A DNA stretch of 64,000 nt. Origin: Cupriavidus necator N-1 (GTDB taxonomy: Bacteria; Pseudomonadota; Gammaproteobacteria; Burkholderiales; Burkholderiaceae). Below the pieces are notes generated by a model, which was given only the letters and a program-made list of their open reading frames with translations, made no database searches and was not told the DNA's origin. Where the stretch lies: NCBI RefSeq assembly GCF_000219215.1, contig NC_015726.1, positions 2,728,001-2,792,000 on the forward strand, read 5' to 3'. The position numbers and the translations under genes are program-made. Positions 8,863 through 18,537 of the stretch are shown here, in pieces; the first letter of the stretch is position 1, and each line of letters opens with the position of its first letter.

Positions 8863-11211
8863 TCAGTCGATCGTGTCCAGCTTCGCCACCGACAGCGCCA
8901 GCCACTTGGCGCCGTTGCGCTTGAAGTTGATATTGGCGCGTGCGTCCGTGCCTTCGCCTTCCAGCGCGGTGATCACGCCTTCGCCAAACTTGTTGTGGAA
9001 CACCGACTGCCCCACCCGGAAGCCGGTGCCGGCCTCGCGCTTGGCATCGGCATAGCCGTTGCCGTTGTCCATGCCGCCGGTGGGGCGCGTGCCGGTATAG
9101 GGCACGTCCTCGGGCTTGCGGAACCAGTCGCGGCCCCAGGCGCTGTCGCGCTCCTGGCGGCGCACGCCGCCGTAGCCCTGCGCCGGCGGCGTCAGCCACT
9201 TGAGCGAGGCCTCGGGCAGTTCCTCGAAGAAGCGTGAGCGCACGTGGTAGCGGGTCTGGCCGTGCAGCATGCGGCTTTGCGCGAACGACATGTAGAGCCG
9301 CTTGCGCGCACGCGTGATCGCCACGTACATCAGGCGGCGCTCTTCTTCCACGCCGTCCGGGTCCATCATGCTGTTCTCGTGCGGGAACAGGCCCTCTTCC
9401 ATCCCGGTGATGAAGACCACGTCGAATTCCAGCCCCTTGGCCGCGTGCACGGTCATCATCTGCACCGCGTCCTGGCCGGCCTGGGCCTGGTTGTCGCCGG
9501 CTTCCAGCGAGGCATGGGTCAGGAACGCGACCAGCGGCGTCATCACCACCGGCAGCGCTTCCGGATCCAGCACCTGCTGGGCCTGGTCGCCGTCGGCCAG
9601 TGCCGGGGCGGCGGGGCTGCGGTCAACCGGAATCACCGCGGCCAGCGCTTCCAGGCCGTAGCCTTCCTCGACCACGAAGGCCTGCGCGGCGGTCACCAGT
9701 TCCTGCAAGTTCTCGATGCGGTCCTGGCCTTCCTTCTCGCCCTGGTAGTGGGTGATCAGGCCGCTGTGGTTGATCACGTACTCGACGGTCTCGGCCAACG
9801 TCATGCGGCGGGTATCGTCGCGCATCTTCTCGACCAGGCGCGTAAAGGCCGCCAGCTTGCTGCCGGCCGCGCCGGGCACGTAGGCCACCGCCTCGGCCAG
9901 CGCGCAGTCGTACTGGCGCGCCATGTCCTGCAGCACTTCCAGCGAGCGCGCGCCGATGCCGCGCGCCGGGAAGTTGACCACGCGGCCAAAGGCGGCATCG
10001 TTGCGCGGATTCTCCAGCAGCTGCATGTAGGCCAGCGCGTGCTTGATTTCGGCGCGCTCAAAGAAGCGCAGGCCGCCATAGACGCGGTACGCGATGCCGG
10101 CCGAGAACAGCGCATGCTCGATCACGCGCGACTGCGCGTTGCTTCGGTACAGGATGGCGATCTCGGCGCGGCTGGCGCCCTGCGCGATCTGGTCGCGGAT
10201 CTCCTCGATGATCCAGGCGGCTTCCTGGCCGTCAGAGCCGCCCTGGAACACCCGCACCGGCTCGCCATGGCCGGCGTCGGTGCGCAGGTTCTTGCCCAGG
10301 CGGCGCGCGTTGTGCGAGATCAGGTGGTTGGCCGAATCCAGGATATGCCCGTGCGAGCGGTAGTTCTGCTCCAGCTTGATCAGCCGGCGCACGCGGAACT
10401 CGTGCTCGAAGTCGCGCATATTGCCGACGTTGGCGCCGCGGAACGCATAGATGCTCTGGTCGTCGTCGCCGACGGCAAAGACTGCGGCCGGGTTCTGCGT
10501 GCCGTAGCCGGCCAGCAGCTTGAGCCACTGGTACTGCAGCACGTTGGTGTCCTGGAACTCGTCGACCAGCACGTGGCGGAAGCGGTGCTGGTAGTGCTGG
10601 CGGATGGCGTCGTTGTAGCGCAGCAGCTCGTAGCAGCGCAGCAGCAGCTCGGCAAAGTCGACCACGCCCTCGCGCTGGCACTGCAGGTCGTAGGCCGCAT
10701 AGAGGTCGACAAAGCGCTTGTTGAAGTCGTCGTTGGCCTCGACGTCGGCCGGGCGCAGGCCCTGCTCCTTGGCATTGTTGATGAAGTACTGCAGGTTCTT
10801 GGCCGGGTACTTCTCATCGTCGACGTTGAGCGACTTGAGCAGCCGCTTGAGCGCCGAAAGCTGGTCCTGGCTGTCCAGGATGGCAAAGGTCTGGGGCAGG
10901 CCGGCGTCGCGGAAATGCGCGCGCAGCATGCGGTTGCACAGGCCGTGGAAGGTGCCGATCCACATGCCGCGGGTGTTGATCGGCAGCATCGACGACAGCC
11001 GCGTCTGCATTTCCTTGGCGGCCTTGTTGGTAAAGGTCACCGCCAGGATGCCCGCCGGTGAGACCCGGCCGTTCTGGATCAGCCAGGCGATGCGCGTGGT
11101 CAGCACGCGGGTCTTGCCGCTGCCCGCGCCCGCCAGGATCAGCGCCGGCTCGTCAGGCAGGGTGACGGCGGCTAGTTGTTCGGCGTTCAGGTTGGCAAGC
11201 AGGTCGGACAT
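8863..11211 (-). CDS. uvrD: UvrD/PcrA-type 3'-5' DNA helicase (helicase II)
   Basis: Superfamily 1A helicase of 782 residues acting in nucleotide excision and mismatch repair and clearing recombination proteins. Motifs in order: Walker A AGAGSGKT (27-34), motif II DEFQDTN (217-223), motif III GDDDQSIYAFRGA, motif V MTVHAAKGLEFDVV and motif VI VAITRARKRLYM. The C-terminus has the PcrA/UvrD tail (FHNKFGEGVITALEGEG, tudor-like) that contacts RNA polymerase in relatives. I chose the ATG at 11211 (MSDLLANLN) over an in-frame TTG-type start at 11238, which overlaps the -10 element. Confidence 0.95.
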   Translation of the reverse strand: MSDLLANLNAEQLAAVTLPDEPALILAGAGSGKTRVLTTRIAWLIQNGRVSPAGILAVTFTNKAAKEMQTRLSSMLPINTRGMWIGTFHGLCNRMLRAHFRDAGLPQTFAILDSQDQLSALKRLLKSLNVDDEKYPAKNLQYFINNAKEQGLRPADVEANDDFNKRFVDLYAAYDLQCQREGVVDFAELLLRCYELLRYNDAIRQHYQHRFRHVLVDEFQDTNVLQYQWLKLLAGYGTQNPAAVFAVGDDDQSIYAFRGANVGNMRDFEHEFRVRRLIKLEQNYRSHGHILDSANHLISHNARRLGKNLRTDAGHGEPVRVFQGGSDGQEAAWIIEEIRDQIAQGASRAEIAILYRSNAQSRVIEHALFSAGIAYRVYGGLRFFERAEIKHALAYMQLLENPRNDAAFGRVVNFPARGIGARSLEVLQDMARQYDCALAEAVAYVPGAAGSKLAAFTRLVEKMRDDTRRMTLAETVEYVINHSGLITHYQGEKEGQDRIENLQELVTAAQAFVVEEGYGLEALAAVIPVDRSPAAPALADGDQAQQVLDPEALPVVMTPLVAFLTHASLEAGDNQAQAGQDAVQMMTVHAAKGLEFDVVFITGMEEGLFPHENSMMDPDGVEEERRLMYVAITRARKRLYMSFAQSRMLHGQTRYHVRSRFFEELPEASLKWLTPPAQGYGGVRRQERDSAWGRDWFRKPEDVPYTGTRPTGGMDNGNGYADAKREAGTGFRVGQSVFHNKFGEGVITALEGEGTDARANINFKRNGAKWLALSVAKLDTID

Positions 11212-11237
11212 CGGATGAGCCTTGTGGATTGACGGCA

Positions 11238-11264
11238 ATTATACCGGCGGGCCCTGTCGCGCAA
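11238..11264 (-). promoter_or_regulatory. Candidate uvrD promoter
   Basis: On the minus strand a perfect TATAAT lies at 11243-11238, with TTGCGC upstream at 11264-11259 (15-bp spacing; poorer hexamers give 16-17). The -10 sits about 27 bp before the uvrD start, leaving a very short leader. I saw no LexA-type box by eye. Confidence 0.5.
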
Positions 11265-11296
11265 GTCACATCCGGCGGGGCCGGATGGCCAGGAAA

Positions 11297-11325
11297 TAGG
11301 CACCAGCCTGCCACCCCCGTATAAT
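11297..11325 (+). promoter_or_regulatory. Candidate valS promoter
   Basis: TAGGCA (4 of 6 matches to the -35 consensus) is followed after 17 bp by a perfect TATAAT at 11320-11325. The predicted transcript has a leader of about 100 nt before the valS ATG. I see no T-box-like antiterminator in it. Confidence 0.55.
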
Positions 11326-11430
11326 TTAACGTTTTACTGGCGCAATGCCGGCCGCCGACGGCCGCCGCCGCGCCAGGCGCAGGCCGAAGCACCCTGCGAC
11401 GACCCCCGACGCCAATATCCACATCCCAGC

Positions 11431-14298
11431 ATGACCGCCCAAGACCAGTCCCTCGCCAAAAGCTTCGAACCCGCCGCCATCGAGGCGAAATGGGGCCCCG
11501 AGTGGGAGAAGCGCGGCATCGCCCAGCCGACCTTCGACCCTGCCCGCCCGGACTTTGCGATCCAGCTGCCGCCGCCCAATGTGACCGGCACGCTGCATAT
11601 GGGCCACGCGTTCAACCAGACCATCATGGACGGCCTGGCGCGCCATGCGCGCATGAGCGGCGCCAATACGCTGTGGGTGCCGGGCACCGACCACGCCGGC
11701 ATCGCCACCCAGATCGTGGTGGAGCGCCAGCTCGAGTCGCAGGGCGTGTCGCGCCATGAGCTGGGCCGCGAGAAATTCACCGAGAAGGTCTGGGCCTGGA
11801 AGGAAGAGTCGGGCTCGACCATCACCCGCCAGGTGCGGCGCATGGGCGCTTCGATCGACTGGAGCCGCGAGTACTTCACGATGTCGCCCGAGATGTCGAA
11901 GGCGGTCACCGAAGCCTTCGTGCGCCTGCACGAACAGGGCCTGATCTACCGCGGCAAGCGCCTGGTCAACTGGGACCCGGTGCTGGGCACCGCGGTGTCG
12001 GACCTGGAGGTCGACAGCGTCGAGGAAGAAGGCTCGCTGTGGCATATCCACTATCCGCTGGTCGAGGCTGACACCAAGGGTGGCCTGACCCACCTGACCG
12101 TGGCCACCACCCGCCCCGAAACCATGCTGGGCGACGTGGCCGTGATGGTCCACCCGGAAGACGAGCGCTATGCGCACCTGATCGGCAAGTTCGTGCATCT
12201 GCCGCTGACCGAGCGCCAGATCCCGGTGATTGCCGACGAATACGTCGACCGCGAGTTCGGCACCGGCGTGGTCAAGGTGACCCCGGGCCATGACTTCAAC
12301 GACTATGCGGTGGGCCAGCGCCACAACCTGCCGCAGCTTTCGATCCTGACGCTGGACGCGAAGATCGTTGCCGACGCCCCCGCCGCCTACGCCGGCCTGG
12401 ACCGCTTCGACGCGCGCAAGGCCATCGTCGAGGACCTGGACAAGCGCGGCCTGCTGGCCGAGGTCAAGAAGCACAAGCTGATGACCCCGCGCAGCGAGCG
12501 CACCGGCAGCGCGATCGAGCCGATGCTGACCGACCAGTGGTTCGTCGCCATGAGCAAGCCGGCGCCGGAAGGCACCTTCTACCCGGGCCGCTCGATCGCC
12601 GAGGTGGCGCTGGAAGCCGTGCAGAGCGGCGAGATCAAGCTGGTGCCGGAAAACTGGATCAGCACCTACAACCAGTGGCTGGGAAATATCCAGGACTGGT
12701 GCATCTCGCGCCAGCTGTGGTGGGGCCACCAGATCCCGGCGTGGTACGACGATGCCGGCAACTGCTTTGTCGGCCGCACCGAAGACGAAGCGCTGGCCAA
12801 GGCAAGGGCCGCCGGCAGCACCGGCAGCCTGCGCCGCGAGGAAGACGTGCTCGACACCTGGTTCTCGTCGGCGCTGGTGCCGTTCTCCTCGCTGGGCTGG
12901 CCGGGAGAAACGCCCGAGATGCATCACTTCCTGCCGTCGTCGGTGCTGGTGACCGGCTACGACATCATCTTCTTCTGGGTGGCGCGCATGGTCATGATGA
13001 CCAAGCACTTCATCGGCAAGGTGCCCTTCCATACCGTCTACGTGCACGGCCTGGTGCGCGATTCGGAAGGCAAGAAGATGAGCAAGTCCGAGGGCAACAC
13101 GCTGGACCCGGTGGACCTGATCGACGGCATCGACCTCGACACGCTGCTGCAGAAGCGCACCACCGGCCTGCGCCGCCCCAAGGACGCGCCCAAGATCGAG
13201 AAGAAGACGAAAAAGGAATTCCCCGAGGGCATTCCCGCCTTCGGCGCCGACGCGCTGCGCTTCACCTTCGCGTCGCTGGCCACGCTGGGCCGCAACGTCA
13301 ACTTCGATACCGGCCGCTGCGAGGGCTACCGCAACTTCTGCAACAAGCTGTGGAACGCGACCCGCTTCGTGCTGATGAACACCGAGGGCCATGACTGCGG
13401 CATGGGCCCGTGCAACCACGACTGCGGCCCGGACGGCTATCTGGATTTCTCGCAGGCCGACCGCTGGATCGTGTCGCTGCTGCAGCGCGTGGAAGCCGAG
13501 GTCGAGAAGGGCTTTGCCGAATACCGCTTCGACAATATCGCCAACGCGATCTACAAGTTCGTCTGGGACGAATACTGCGACTGGTACCTGGAGCTGGCCA
13601 AGGTGCAGATCCAGAACGGCACCGAGGCCCAGCAGCGCGCCACGCGGCGCACGCTGCTGCGCGTGCTCGAGACCGTGCTGCGCCTGGCGCATCCGATCAT
13701 CCCGTTCATCACCGAAGAGCTGTGGCAGAAGGTGGCCCCGCTGGCCGGCCGCGCCAAGGGTGATGGCTCCGAAACCATTGCGCTGCAGCCCTACCCGCTG
13801 CCGGCGGTCGCCAAGATCGACGAGCAAGCCGAGCAATGGGTTGCGCGCCTGAAGGAAGTGATCGATGCCTGCCGCAACCTGCGCGGCGAGATGAACATCT
13901 CGCCGGCCCAGCGCATCCCGCTCTACGCCGAGGGCGACAGCGCCTTCCTGAAGGCGGCTAGCGCACATATCCAGGCACTGGCGAAACTTTCCGAGGTGCG
14001 CGTCTTCGAAGATGAAGCTGCCCTGCAGGCTGAAGGCGCCGGCGCGCCGGTCGCCATTGCCGGGGGCAACCACCTGCTGCTGAAGATCGAGATCGATGCC
14101 GCCGCCGAGCGCGTGCGCCTGTCGAAGGAAGTCGAGCGAATCGGTGGCGAAATCGGCAAGTGCCGCGCCAAGCTGTCCAACGAGAGCTTTGTCGCCAAGG
14201 CACCGCCTGCCGTGGTGGCGCAAGAGACGCAGCGCCTGGCTGATTTCGAGCAGACGCTGGCCAAGCTGCAGGGCCAGCTGCAGCGGCTGCCGGCCTGA
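11431..14298 (+). CDS. valS: Valine-tRNA ligase
   Basis: Class I aminoacyl-tRNA synthetase of 955 residues charging tRNA-Val with valine. The HIGH motif appears as HMGH at 56-59 within [15 protein letters not shown], and KMSKS lies at 549-553 within KKMSKSEGN. The CP1 editing domain ([19 protein letters not shown], about residues 228-247) lies between them. The C-terminal 70 residues form the tRNA-binding coiled coil of ValS. Length is normal for the family. An open antisense frame spans the whole gene but is only a codon-bias shadow. Confidence 0.98.
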   Translation: MTAQDQSLAKSFEPAAIEAKWGPEWEKRGIAQPTFDPARPDFAIQLPPPNVTGTLHMGHAFNQTIMDGLARHARMSGANTLWVPGTDHAGIATQIVVERQLESQGVSRHELGREKFTEKVWAWKEESGSTITRQVRRMGASIDWSREYFTMSPEMSKAVTEAFVRLHEQGLIYRGKRLVNWDPVLGTAVSDLEVDSVEEEGSLWHIHYPLVEADTKGGLTHLTVATTRPETMLGDVAVMVHPEDERYAHLIGKFVHLPLTERQIPVIADEYVDREFGTGVVKVTPGHDFNDYAVGQRHNLPQLSILTLDAKIVADAPAAYAGLDRFDARKAIVEDLDKRGLLAEVKKHKLMTPRSERTGSAIEPMLTDQWFVAMSKPAPEGTFYPGRSIAEVALEAVQSGEIKLVPENWISTYNQWLGNIQDWCISRQLWWGHQIPAWYDDAGNCFVGRTEDEALAKARAAGSTGSLRREEDVLDTWFSSALVPFSSLGWPGETPEMHHFLPSSVLVTGYDIIFFWVARMVMMTKHFIGKVPFHTVYVHGLVRDSEGKKMSKSEGNTLDPVDLIDGIDLDTLLQKRTTGLRRPKDAPKIEKKTKKEFPEGIPAFGADALRFTFASLATLGRNVNFDTGRCEGYRNFCNKLWNATRFVLMNTEGHDCGMGPCNHDCGPDGYLDFSQADRWIVSLLQRVEAEVEKGFAEYRFDNIANAIYKFVWDEYCDWYLELAKVQIQNGTEAQQRATRRTLLRVLETVLRLAHPIIPFITEELWQKVAPLAGRAKGDGSETIALQPYPLPAVAKIDEQAEQWVARLKEVIDACRNLRGEMNISPAQRIPLYAEGDSAFLKAASAHIQALAKLSEVRVFEDEAALQAEGAGAPVAIAGGNHLLLKIEIDAAAERVRLSKEVERIGGEIGKCRAKLSNESFVAKAPPAVVAQETQRLADFEQTLAKLQGQLQRLPA

Positions 14299-14335
14299 CG
14301 GCACGGCGGCCGCATTCACGCCCCTGCCTGCCGGG

Positions 14336-14370
14336 GGTTCTGTCCGGCTTCGTCAGACAGAACCGGACAG
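14336..14370. other. Overlapping inverted repeats in the valS-galU gap
   Basis: GGTTCTG (14336-14342) pairs with CAGAACC (14358-14364), while the overlapping CTGTCCGG (14340-14347) pairs with CCGGACAG (14363-14370). The two stems share bases, so they exclude each other. There is no T-run. It may be a weak termination or processing site after valS or a leader structure before galU. Confidence 0.4.
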
Positions 14371-14427
14371 ACGGCGCCCGCAATGGCTGGCAGGGTTATG
14401 GACTGGAATCTGAGAGGTACACCTGAT

Positions 14428-15318
14428 ATGGAAAATCGCGTCACCAAGGCTGTGTTCCCGGTTGCGGGCCTGGGCACTCGCTTCCTGCCGGCCACCAAGG
14501 CCAGCCCCAAGGAAATGCTTCCGGTGGTGGACAAGCCGCTGATCCAGTACGCCGTGGAAGAAGCCATGGCCGCCGGCATTACCGAGATGATCTTTGTCAC
14601 CGGCCGCTCCAAGCGCGCCATCGAGGACCATTTCGACAAGGCCTACGAGCTGGAAGTGGAGCTTGAGGCCAAGAACAAGCAGGCGCTGCTGGACGTGGTG
14701 CGCTCGATCAAGCCCGCCAACGTGGAGTGCTTCTACGTGCGCCAGCCCGAAGCGCTGGGCCTGGGCCATGCGGTGCTGTGCGCGGCCAAGCTGGTCGGCG
14801 ACACCCCGTTCGCGGTGATGCTGGCCGATGACCTGATCGACGGCAACCCGCCGGTGATGAAGCAGATGGTGGATACCTTCAACCACTACAACTGCTCGGT
14901 GCTGGGCGTCGAGGAGATCACGCCGGAGCAAAGCCGCTCCTACGGCGTGATCGACGGCCGCGAGTGGGATGCGGACGTGATCAAGGTCTCGGGCATCATC
15001 GAGAAGCCGGCACCGGAAGATGCCCCGTCCAACCTGGGCGTGGTTGGCCGCTACATCCTGACCCCGCGCATCTTCGAACACCTGCGTGACCTGAAGCCGG
15101 GCGCCGGCGGCGAGCTGCAGCTGACCGACGCGATCCAGTCGCTGCTGGGTCAGGAGCAGGTGCTGGCCTACCGCTACCAGGGCCGCCGCTATGACTGCGG
15201 CAGCAAGCTGGGCTACTTGAAGGCGACCGTTGAATTTGCCTTGAAGCACCCGGAAGTCGGGGCTGACTTCAGCGCCTACCTGGAATCGCGCGAGCACCTG
15301 ACCGGCATCGGCAGCTGA
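14428..15318 (+). CDS. galU: UTP-glucose-1-phosphate uridylyltransferase
   Basis: Makes UDP-glucose from UTP and glucose 1-phosphate for LPS, exopolysaccharide and glycan synthesis. The product is 296 residues, the usual GalU length. The nucleotide-binding N-terminus [23 protein letters not shown] (about residues 8-30) is diagnostic, and [10 protein letters not shown] near 130-140 carries the metal-binding aspartate. The ATG at 14428 has GAGAGG upstream and gives the family N-terminus [12 protein letters not shown]; an in-frame ATG at 14383 would add an unrelated stretch. It is followed by a strong terminator. Confidence 0.96.
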   Translation: MENRVTKAVFPVAGLGTRFLPATKASPKEMLPVVDKPLIQYAVEEAMAAGITEMIFVTGRSKRAIEDHFDKAYELEVELEAKNKQALLDVVRSIKPANVECFYVRQPEALGLGHAVLCAAKLVGDTPFAVMLADDLIDGNPPVMKQMVDTFNHYNCSVLGVEEITPEQSRSYGVIDGREWDADVIKVSGIIEKPAPEDAPSNLGVVGRYILTPRIFEHLRDLKPGAGGELQLTDAIQSLLGQEQVLAYRYQGRRYDCGSKLGYLKATVEFALKHPEVGADFSAYLESREHLTGIGS

Positions 15319-15336
15319 TCGCGCTGGCCCTGCAAA

Positions 15337-15372
15337 CAAGGAAAAAGCCGCTTTCGAGCGGCTTTTTCCTTG
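15337..15372. terminator. Bidirectional intrinsic terminator after galU
   Basis: CAAGGAAAAAGCCGCT, loop TTCG, then the exact 16-bp complement. The tetraloop and flanking A5/T5 tracts make it an efficient terminator for galU (+) and for the minus-strand run ending at 15407. Confidence 0.95.
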
Positions 15373-15406
15373 TGCAGTCCCGCCAGGTGCGGGAGCCGTA
15401 TGCCGG

Positions 15407-15634
15407 TCAGCGGCGGCGCATGTAGAACACAAACACCTTGTCCACTTCCGAGTGCGACAGCAGCTCATTGCCGGTCTGCTTGGCAAAGGCCTGGAAATCG
15501 CGCGTGGCGCCGGGATCGGTGGCCAGCACCTTGAGCACGTCGCCGCTGGCCATGTCGGCCAGGGCCTTCTTGGTGCGCAGGATCGGCAGCGGGCAGTTCA
15601 GGCCGCGCGCATCCACTTCTTTCTGGAACTCCAT
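15407..15634 (-). CDS. TusA-like sulfurtransferase
   Basis: Small SirA/TusA-fold protein of 75 residues. TusA proteins carry persulfide sulfur for tRNA thiolation and molybdenum cofactor or other sulfur-transfer reactions. The catalytic cysteine is Cys14 in the signature DARGLNCPLPILRTKKAL, and VLATDPGATRDFQAF is typical of the C-terminal half. The ATG at 15634 follows AGGAAG on the minus strand. It is the last gene of a run of five closely spaced minus-strand genes. Whether it is the tRNA-pathway TusA or a paralogue cannot be told here. Confidence 0.88.
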   Translation of the reverse strand: MEFQKEVDARGLNCPLPILRTKKALADMASGDVLKVLATDPGATRDFQAFAKQTGNELLSHSEVDKVFVFYMRRR

Positions 15635-15684
15635 TCGTCTCTTCCTTCGATTCTGGGGGCTGGGCGGCTGGCCGGAGGCCAGCC

Positions 15685-16269
15685 TCACCACCGGTATTGT
15701 AGCGAACCCCCGACCAGGCTGAAGTCGTGCGGGCGGCGCGGGTCGGGAATGTCGGCGCCGGTCTGGCGGTCGAAGAAGCGCACCGGATAGCCGCGCGCGG
15801 CCAGCCAGTCGGCCACCGCGAAGCCGGTGCCGGCCGACCAGACGCGCACATCCTCCGGCGCCACCAGCTTGTAGTCGGCCAGTTCCTCGGACAGCGCCAC
15901 GGTGCCGGTCGCCTTGACGTGGTAGGCGATGATCAGCTCGTTCTTGCGCATGAACTCGTAGACGCCGATCAGCGACACCGACTCGGTATCGAGGTTGGTC
16001 TCTTCCTTCAGTTCGCGCGCCACGCCCAGCTCGGGCGGCTCGTCGCGCTCCAGGAAGCCCGTCACCAGCGCGAACATGGTCTCCGGCCAGGCGGCATTGC
16101 GCGCCAGCAGCAGCTTGTCCTGATACTCCACCACCGCCGCCAGCACCGGCAGCGGGTTGTTCCAGTGCACAAAGCCACAGTCCTGCTGCACGCAGGCGTG
16201 GCGTTCGCGCCCGGACAGCGGCAGCACCTCCAGCGGCGCGCCGCACTGCGGGCAGAATCGGTATTGCAT
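15685..16269 (-). CDS. NUDIX hydrolase with N-terminal zinc ribbon
   Basis: Cytosolic NUDIX pyrophosphohydrolase of 194 residues. The N-terminus FCPQCGAPLEVLPLSGRERHACVQQDCGFVHWNNP has a Cys4 zinc ribbon like that of NudC. The Nudix box is complete at about residues 91-113 (GFLERDEPPELGVARELKEE, with Asn replacing the usual Gly near its end). It is shorter than NADH pyrophosphatase NudC and lacks its extra N-terminal domain, so the substrate is open. It sits 50 bp from the TusA-like gene and 47 bp from the threonine aldolase. Confidence 0.88.
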   Translation of the reverse strand: MQYRFCPQCGAPLEVLPLSGRERHACVQQDCGFVHWNNPLPVLAAVVEYQDKLLLARNAAWPETMFALVTGFLERDEPPELGVARELKEETNLDTESVSLIGVYEFMRKNELIIAYHVKATGTVALSEELADYKLVAPEDVRVWSAGTGFAVADWLAARGYPVRFFDRQTGADIPDPRRPHDFSLVGGSLQYRW

Positions 16270-16316
16270 TTGGGGGCTCCTGAAGGGGTCTCGTCGTTAT
16301 AGGTATGGGATGCCGG

Positions 16317-17348
16317 TCAGGCGCCGCACGCCGTGCGCATATCGGTGGCCAGCGCCTCAACCGTCTGCGGCTGCAGGTCCCATGAACACATGAAACGGCA
16401 GCCGCCAGCGCCGATAAAGGTATAGAAGCGCCAGCCCCTGGCGCGCAGCGCCTCGATCGCGGGCAGCGGCAGCTCGGCGAAAACGGCGTTGGACTGCGTC
16501 GGGAACATGATGCGAACGCCCGGAATATCGCTGATGCGCTGCTGCAGCAACTGCGCCATCGCATTGGCATGGCGCGCGTTGGCGAGCCATACGTCGTTCT
16601 CGAGCAAACCCAGCCACGGCGCGGAGATAAAGCGCATCTTCGACGCCAGCTGCCCGGCCTGCTTGACGCGGTAGGCAAAGTCCTCGGCCAGGCGGCGGTC
16701 GAAGAACACCACCGCCTCACCCACCGGCAGGCCGTTCTTGGTGCCGCCGAAGCACAGCACGTCGACGCCGGCGCGCCAGGTGATCTCGGACGGATGCACG
16801 CCCAGCGACGCCACCGCATTGGCAAAGCGCGCGCCATCCATATGCACGCGCAGCTGGCGGCGCTTGGCGATGGCGGCGATCGCGCGCACCTCTTCCACGC
16901 TGTAGACGGTGCCGACTTCAGTCGACTGCGTCAGCGACACCACCTTGGGCTTGGGGTAATGGATATCGGAGCGGCGCGTGACCAGCGCCTCGACCGCGTC
17001 CGGCGTGAGCTTCCCGTCGGCGCCGGGCGCGGTCAGCAGCTTGGAGCCGTTGGAGAAGAACTCCGGGCCGCCGCATTCATCGGTCTCGATATGCGCCAGC
17101 TCGTGGCAGATCACCGAGTGGTACGACTGGCACAGCGCCGACAGCGCCAGCGAGTTGGCCGCCGTGCCGTTGAACACGAAGAATACTTCGCAATCGGTCT
17201 GGAACAGCTCGCGGATACGGTCGCAGACCTTCTGCGTCCAGGTATCGTCGCCATAGGCCTGTTCGTGGCCGCTCGCGTTGGCTTCCAGGAAATACTTAAG
17301 CGATTCGGGGCAGAAGCCGGCGTAGTTGTCAGAGGCGAAGTGCTGCAT
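16317..17348 (-). CDS. ltaE: Low-specificity L-threonine aldolase
   Basis: PLP enzyme of 343 residues that cleaves L-threonine or L-allo-threonine to glycine and acetaldehyde. The internal aldimine lysine is Lys204 in CFGGTKNGLPVGE. Other fold-type I features are FVFNGTAANSLALSALC (about 57-73), HIETDECGGPEFF (about 86-98) and HMDGARFANA (169-178). Length matches the bacterial beta-eliminating-lyase/threonine aldolase family. A related 2-amino-3-hydroxy acid aldolase activity is possible. It lies within the minus-strand run 15407-18394. Confidence 0.9.
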   Translation of the reverse strand: MQHFASDNYAGFCPESLKYFLEANASGHEQAYGDDTWTQKVCDRIRELFQTDCEVFFVFNGTAANSLALSALCQSYHSVICHELAHIETDECGGPEFFSNGSKLLTAPGADGKLTPDAVEALVTRRSDIHYPKPKVVSLTQSTEVGTVYSVEEVRAIAAIAKRRQLRVHMDGARFANAVASLGVHPSEITWRAGVDVLCFGGTKNGLPVGEAVVFFDRRLAEDFAYRVKQAGQLASKMRFISAPWLGLLENDVWLANARHANAMAQLLQQRISDIPGVRIMFPTQSNAVFAELPLPAIEALRARGWRFYTFIGAGGCRFMCSWDLQPQTVEALATDMRTACGA

Positions 17349-17376
17349 GGTGTTCAGTGTGGGGCTGCGTGGAACC

Positions 17377-17565
17377 TTACTTCTTGTCGGCCCAAAGCTC
17401 GCCGCCGGTGGCCCAGTTCTCGCGCTTGATGTCGGTGATGATGATGTCGACGGCCGAGGCCGAGCAGCCCAGGGTTTCGCAGCTGACGCGGGTCACTTCC
17501 TCGACAAATTTGCGCTTCTGCTCGATGGTACGGCCCTCAAACATTTCGACGTGGAAAGTCGGCAT
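17377..17565 (-). CDS. 4-oxalocrotonate tautomerase family protein
   Basis: Small tautomerase of 62 residues, the usual size of a 4-OT monomer. The catalytic Pro1 follows the initiator Met (MPTFHVEMFEGR), and REN further on resembles family active-site regions. These enzymes shift double bonds in enol/keto acids, often in aromatic meta-cleavage, but many family members have other or unknown substrates. No catechol pathway genes are nearby. It lies 28 bp upstream of ltaE and 52 bp downstream of the class II aldolase gene, suggesting one transcript. Confidence 0.85.
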   Translation of the reverse strand: MPTFHVEMFEGRTIEQKRKFVEEVTRVSCETLGCSASAVDIIITDIKRENWATGGELWADKK

Positions 17566-17617
17566 GCAATGCTCCTTTGATGAATGTGGTTGAGTCGCGG
17601 CGGGAAACCAGTCCCGC

Positions 17618-18394
17618 TCAGTCCCGGTATGAAGGATCGATTCTATCCAGTTTGCGCAGCAGCGCGGGCCACTCCATCACGCCTTCGACGGCGCCGTTGT
17701 CGTAGAGCTGCTCAGAGGTCTTGTCCGCCACAGCCGCGCCGGGCTGCACCAGCGCACCGCCCGCCTGCGCGGCAATCTGGACCTCGCAGGCCTTGATCAG
17801 CGTCGCCATCAGCACATAGGCCTCGGCCACGGTGCGGCCCACCGTCAGCGTGCCGTGGTTGCGCAACAGCATGGCCGGATGCGCACCCAGCGATGCGGTC
17901 AGCCGCGCGCCTTCGGCCGGGGTGAAGGCCAGGCCCTCGTAGTCGTGATAGGCCATGCGGCCGTGGAAGCGCATCGCATGTTGCGACAGCGGCAACAGCC
18001 CGGCGGCCTGTGCCGATACGGCAATGCCGGCGGTGTTATGCAGGTGCATCACGCACATCGCGTCGGCGCGTGCCGCATGCACCGCGGCGTGCAGCGCAAA
18101 GCCGGTCACATTGACCGGATGCACGGTCTCGCCGACGACCTCGCCGCGGCCGTTGATCTTGACCAGGTCGCTGGCGCCGATCTCGTCGAAGGCAAAACCG
18201 AAGGGATTGATCAGGAAGTGGCCGGGCTCGCCCGGCACCGTGGCGGAGATATGGGTGTAGATCAGGTCATCCCAGCCCTCGCGCGCGGCCAGGCGGTAGG
18301 CGGCGGCAAGGTCGACGCGCACGCGCTGTTCTTCGGCGGAAACGGGCTGGATGGGGGCACCCGCGGCACGCGCGGGCTGCAAGGCAAAAGACAT
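17618..18394 (-). CDS. Class II aldolase/adducin family protein
   Basis: Metal-dependent aldolase-like protein of 258 residues. The fold is recognised by DLAAAYRLAAREGWDDLIYTHISAT, the zinc-ligand pair HLHNT (about residue 120) and a third histidine in LLRNHGTLTVG (about 190-200). Related proteins act on sugar phosphates or are of unknown function, and no phosphosugar context is present. The ATG at 18394 has AGGAG 8 bp upstream; longer in-frame extensions are unsupported. It is the first gene of the run that continues with tautomerase, threonine aldolase, NUDIX and TusA-like genes. Confidence 0.85.
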   Translation of the reverse strand: MSFALQPARAAGAPIQPVSAEEQRVRVDLAAAYRLAAREGWDDLIYTHISATVPGEPGHFLINPFGFAFDEIGASDLVKINGRGEVVGETVHPVNVTGFALHAAVHAARADAMCVMHLHNTAGIAVSAQAAGLLPLSQHAMRFHGRMAYHDYEGLAFTPAEGARLTASLGAHPAMLLRNHGTLTVGRTVAEAYVLMATLIKACEVQIAAQAGGALVQPGAAVADKTSEQLYDNGAVEGVMEWPALLRKLDRIDPSYRD

Positions 18395-18537
18395 GGGGTC
18401 GCTCCTGCGCCGCCCGGTCTCGCGTGCCGGGTACGGCCCCGGCCTTCTGTGCCGCGCCACGGGCTGCGCGCTGGGCGCGGCAGCCGCTCGCGTGGCGCGC
18501 CTGGCGGCAAAGGCAATACTTTAGCGCACCTTGCCGA

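Noticed and set aside
11326..14319. A 997-codon open frame antisense to the whole of valS
   Set aside because: High GC at third positions removes stop codons on the opposite strand. The predicted protein is low-complexity Arg/Ala/Gly-rich and matches nothing, while valS is certain.
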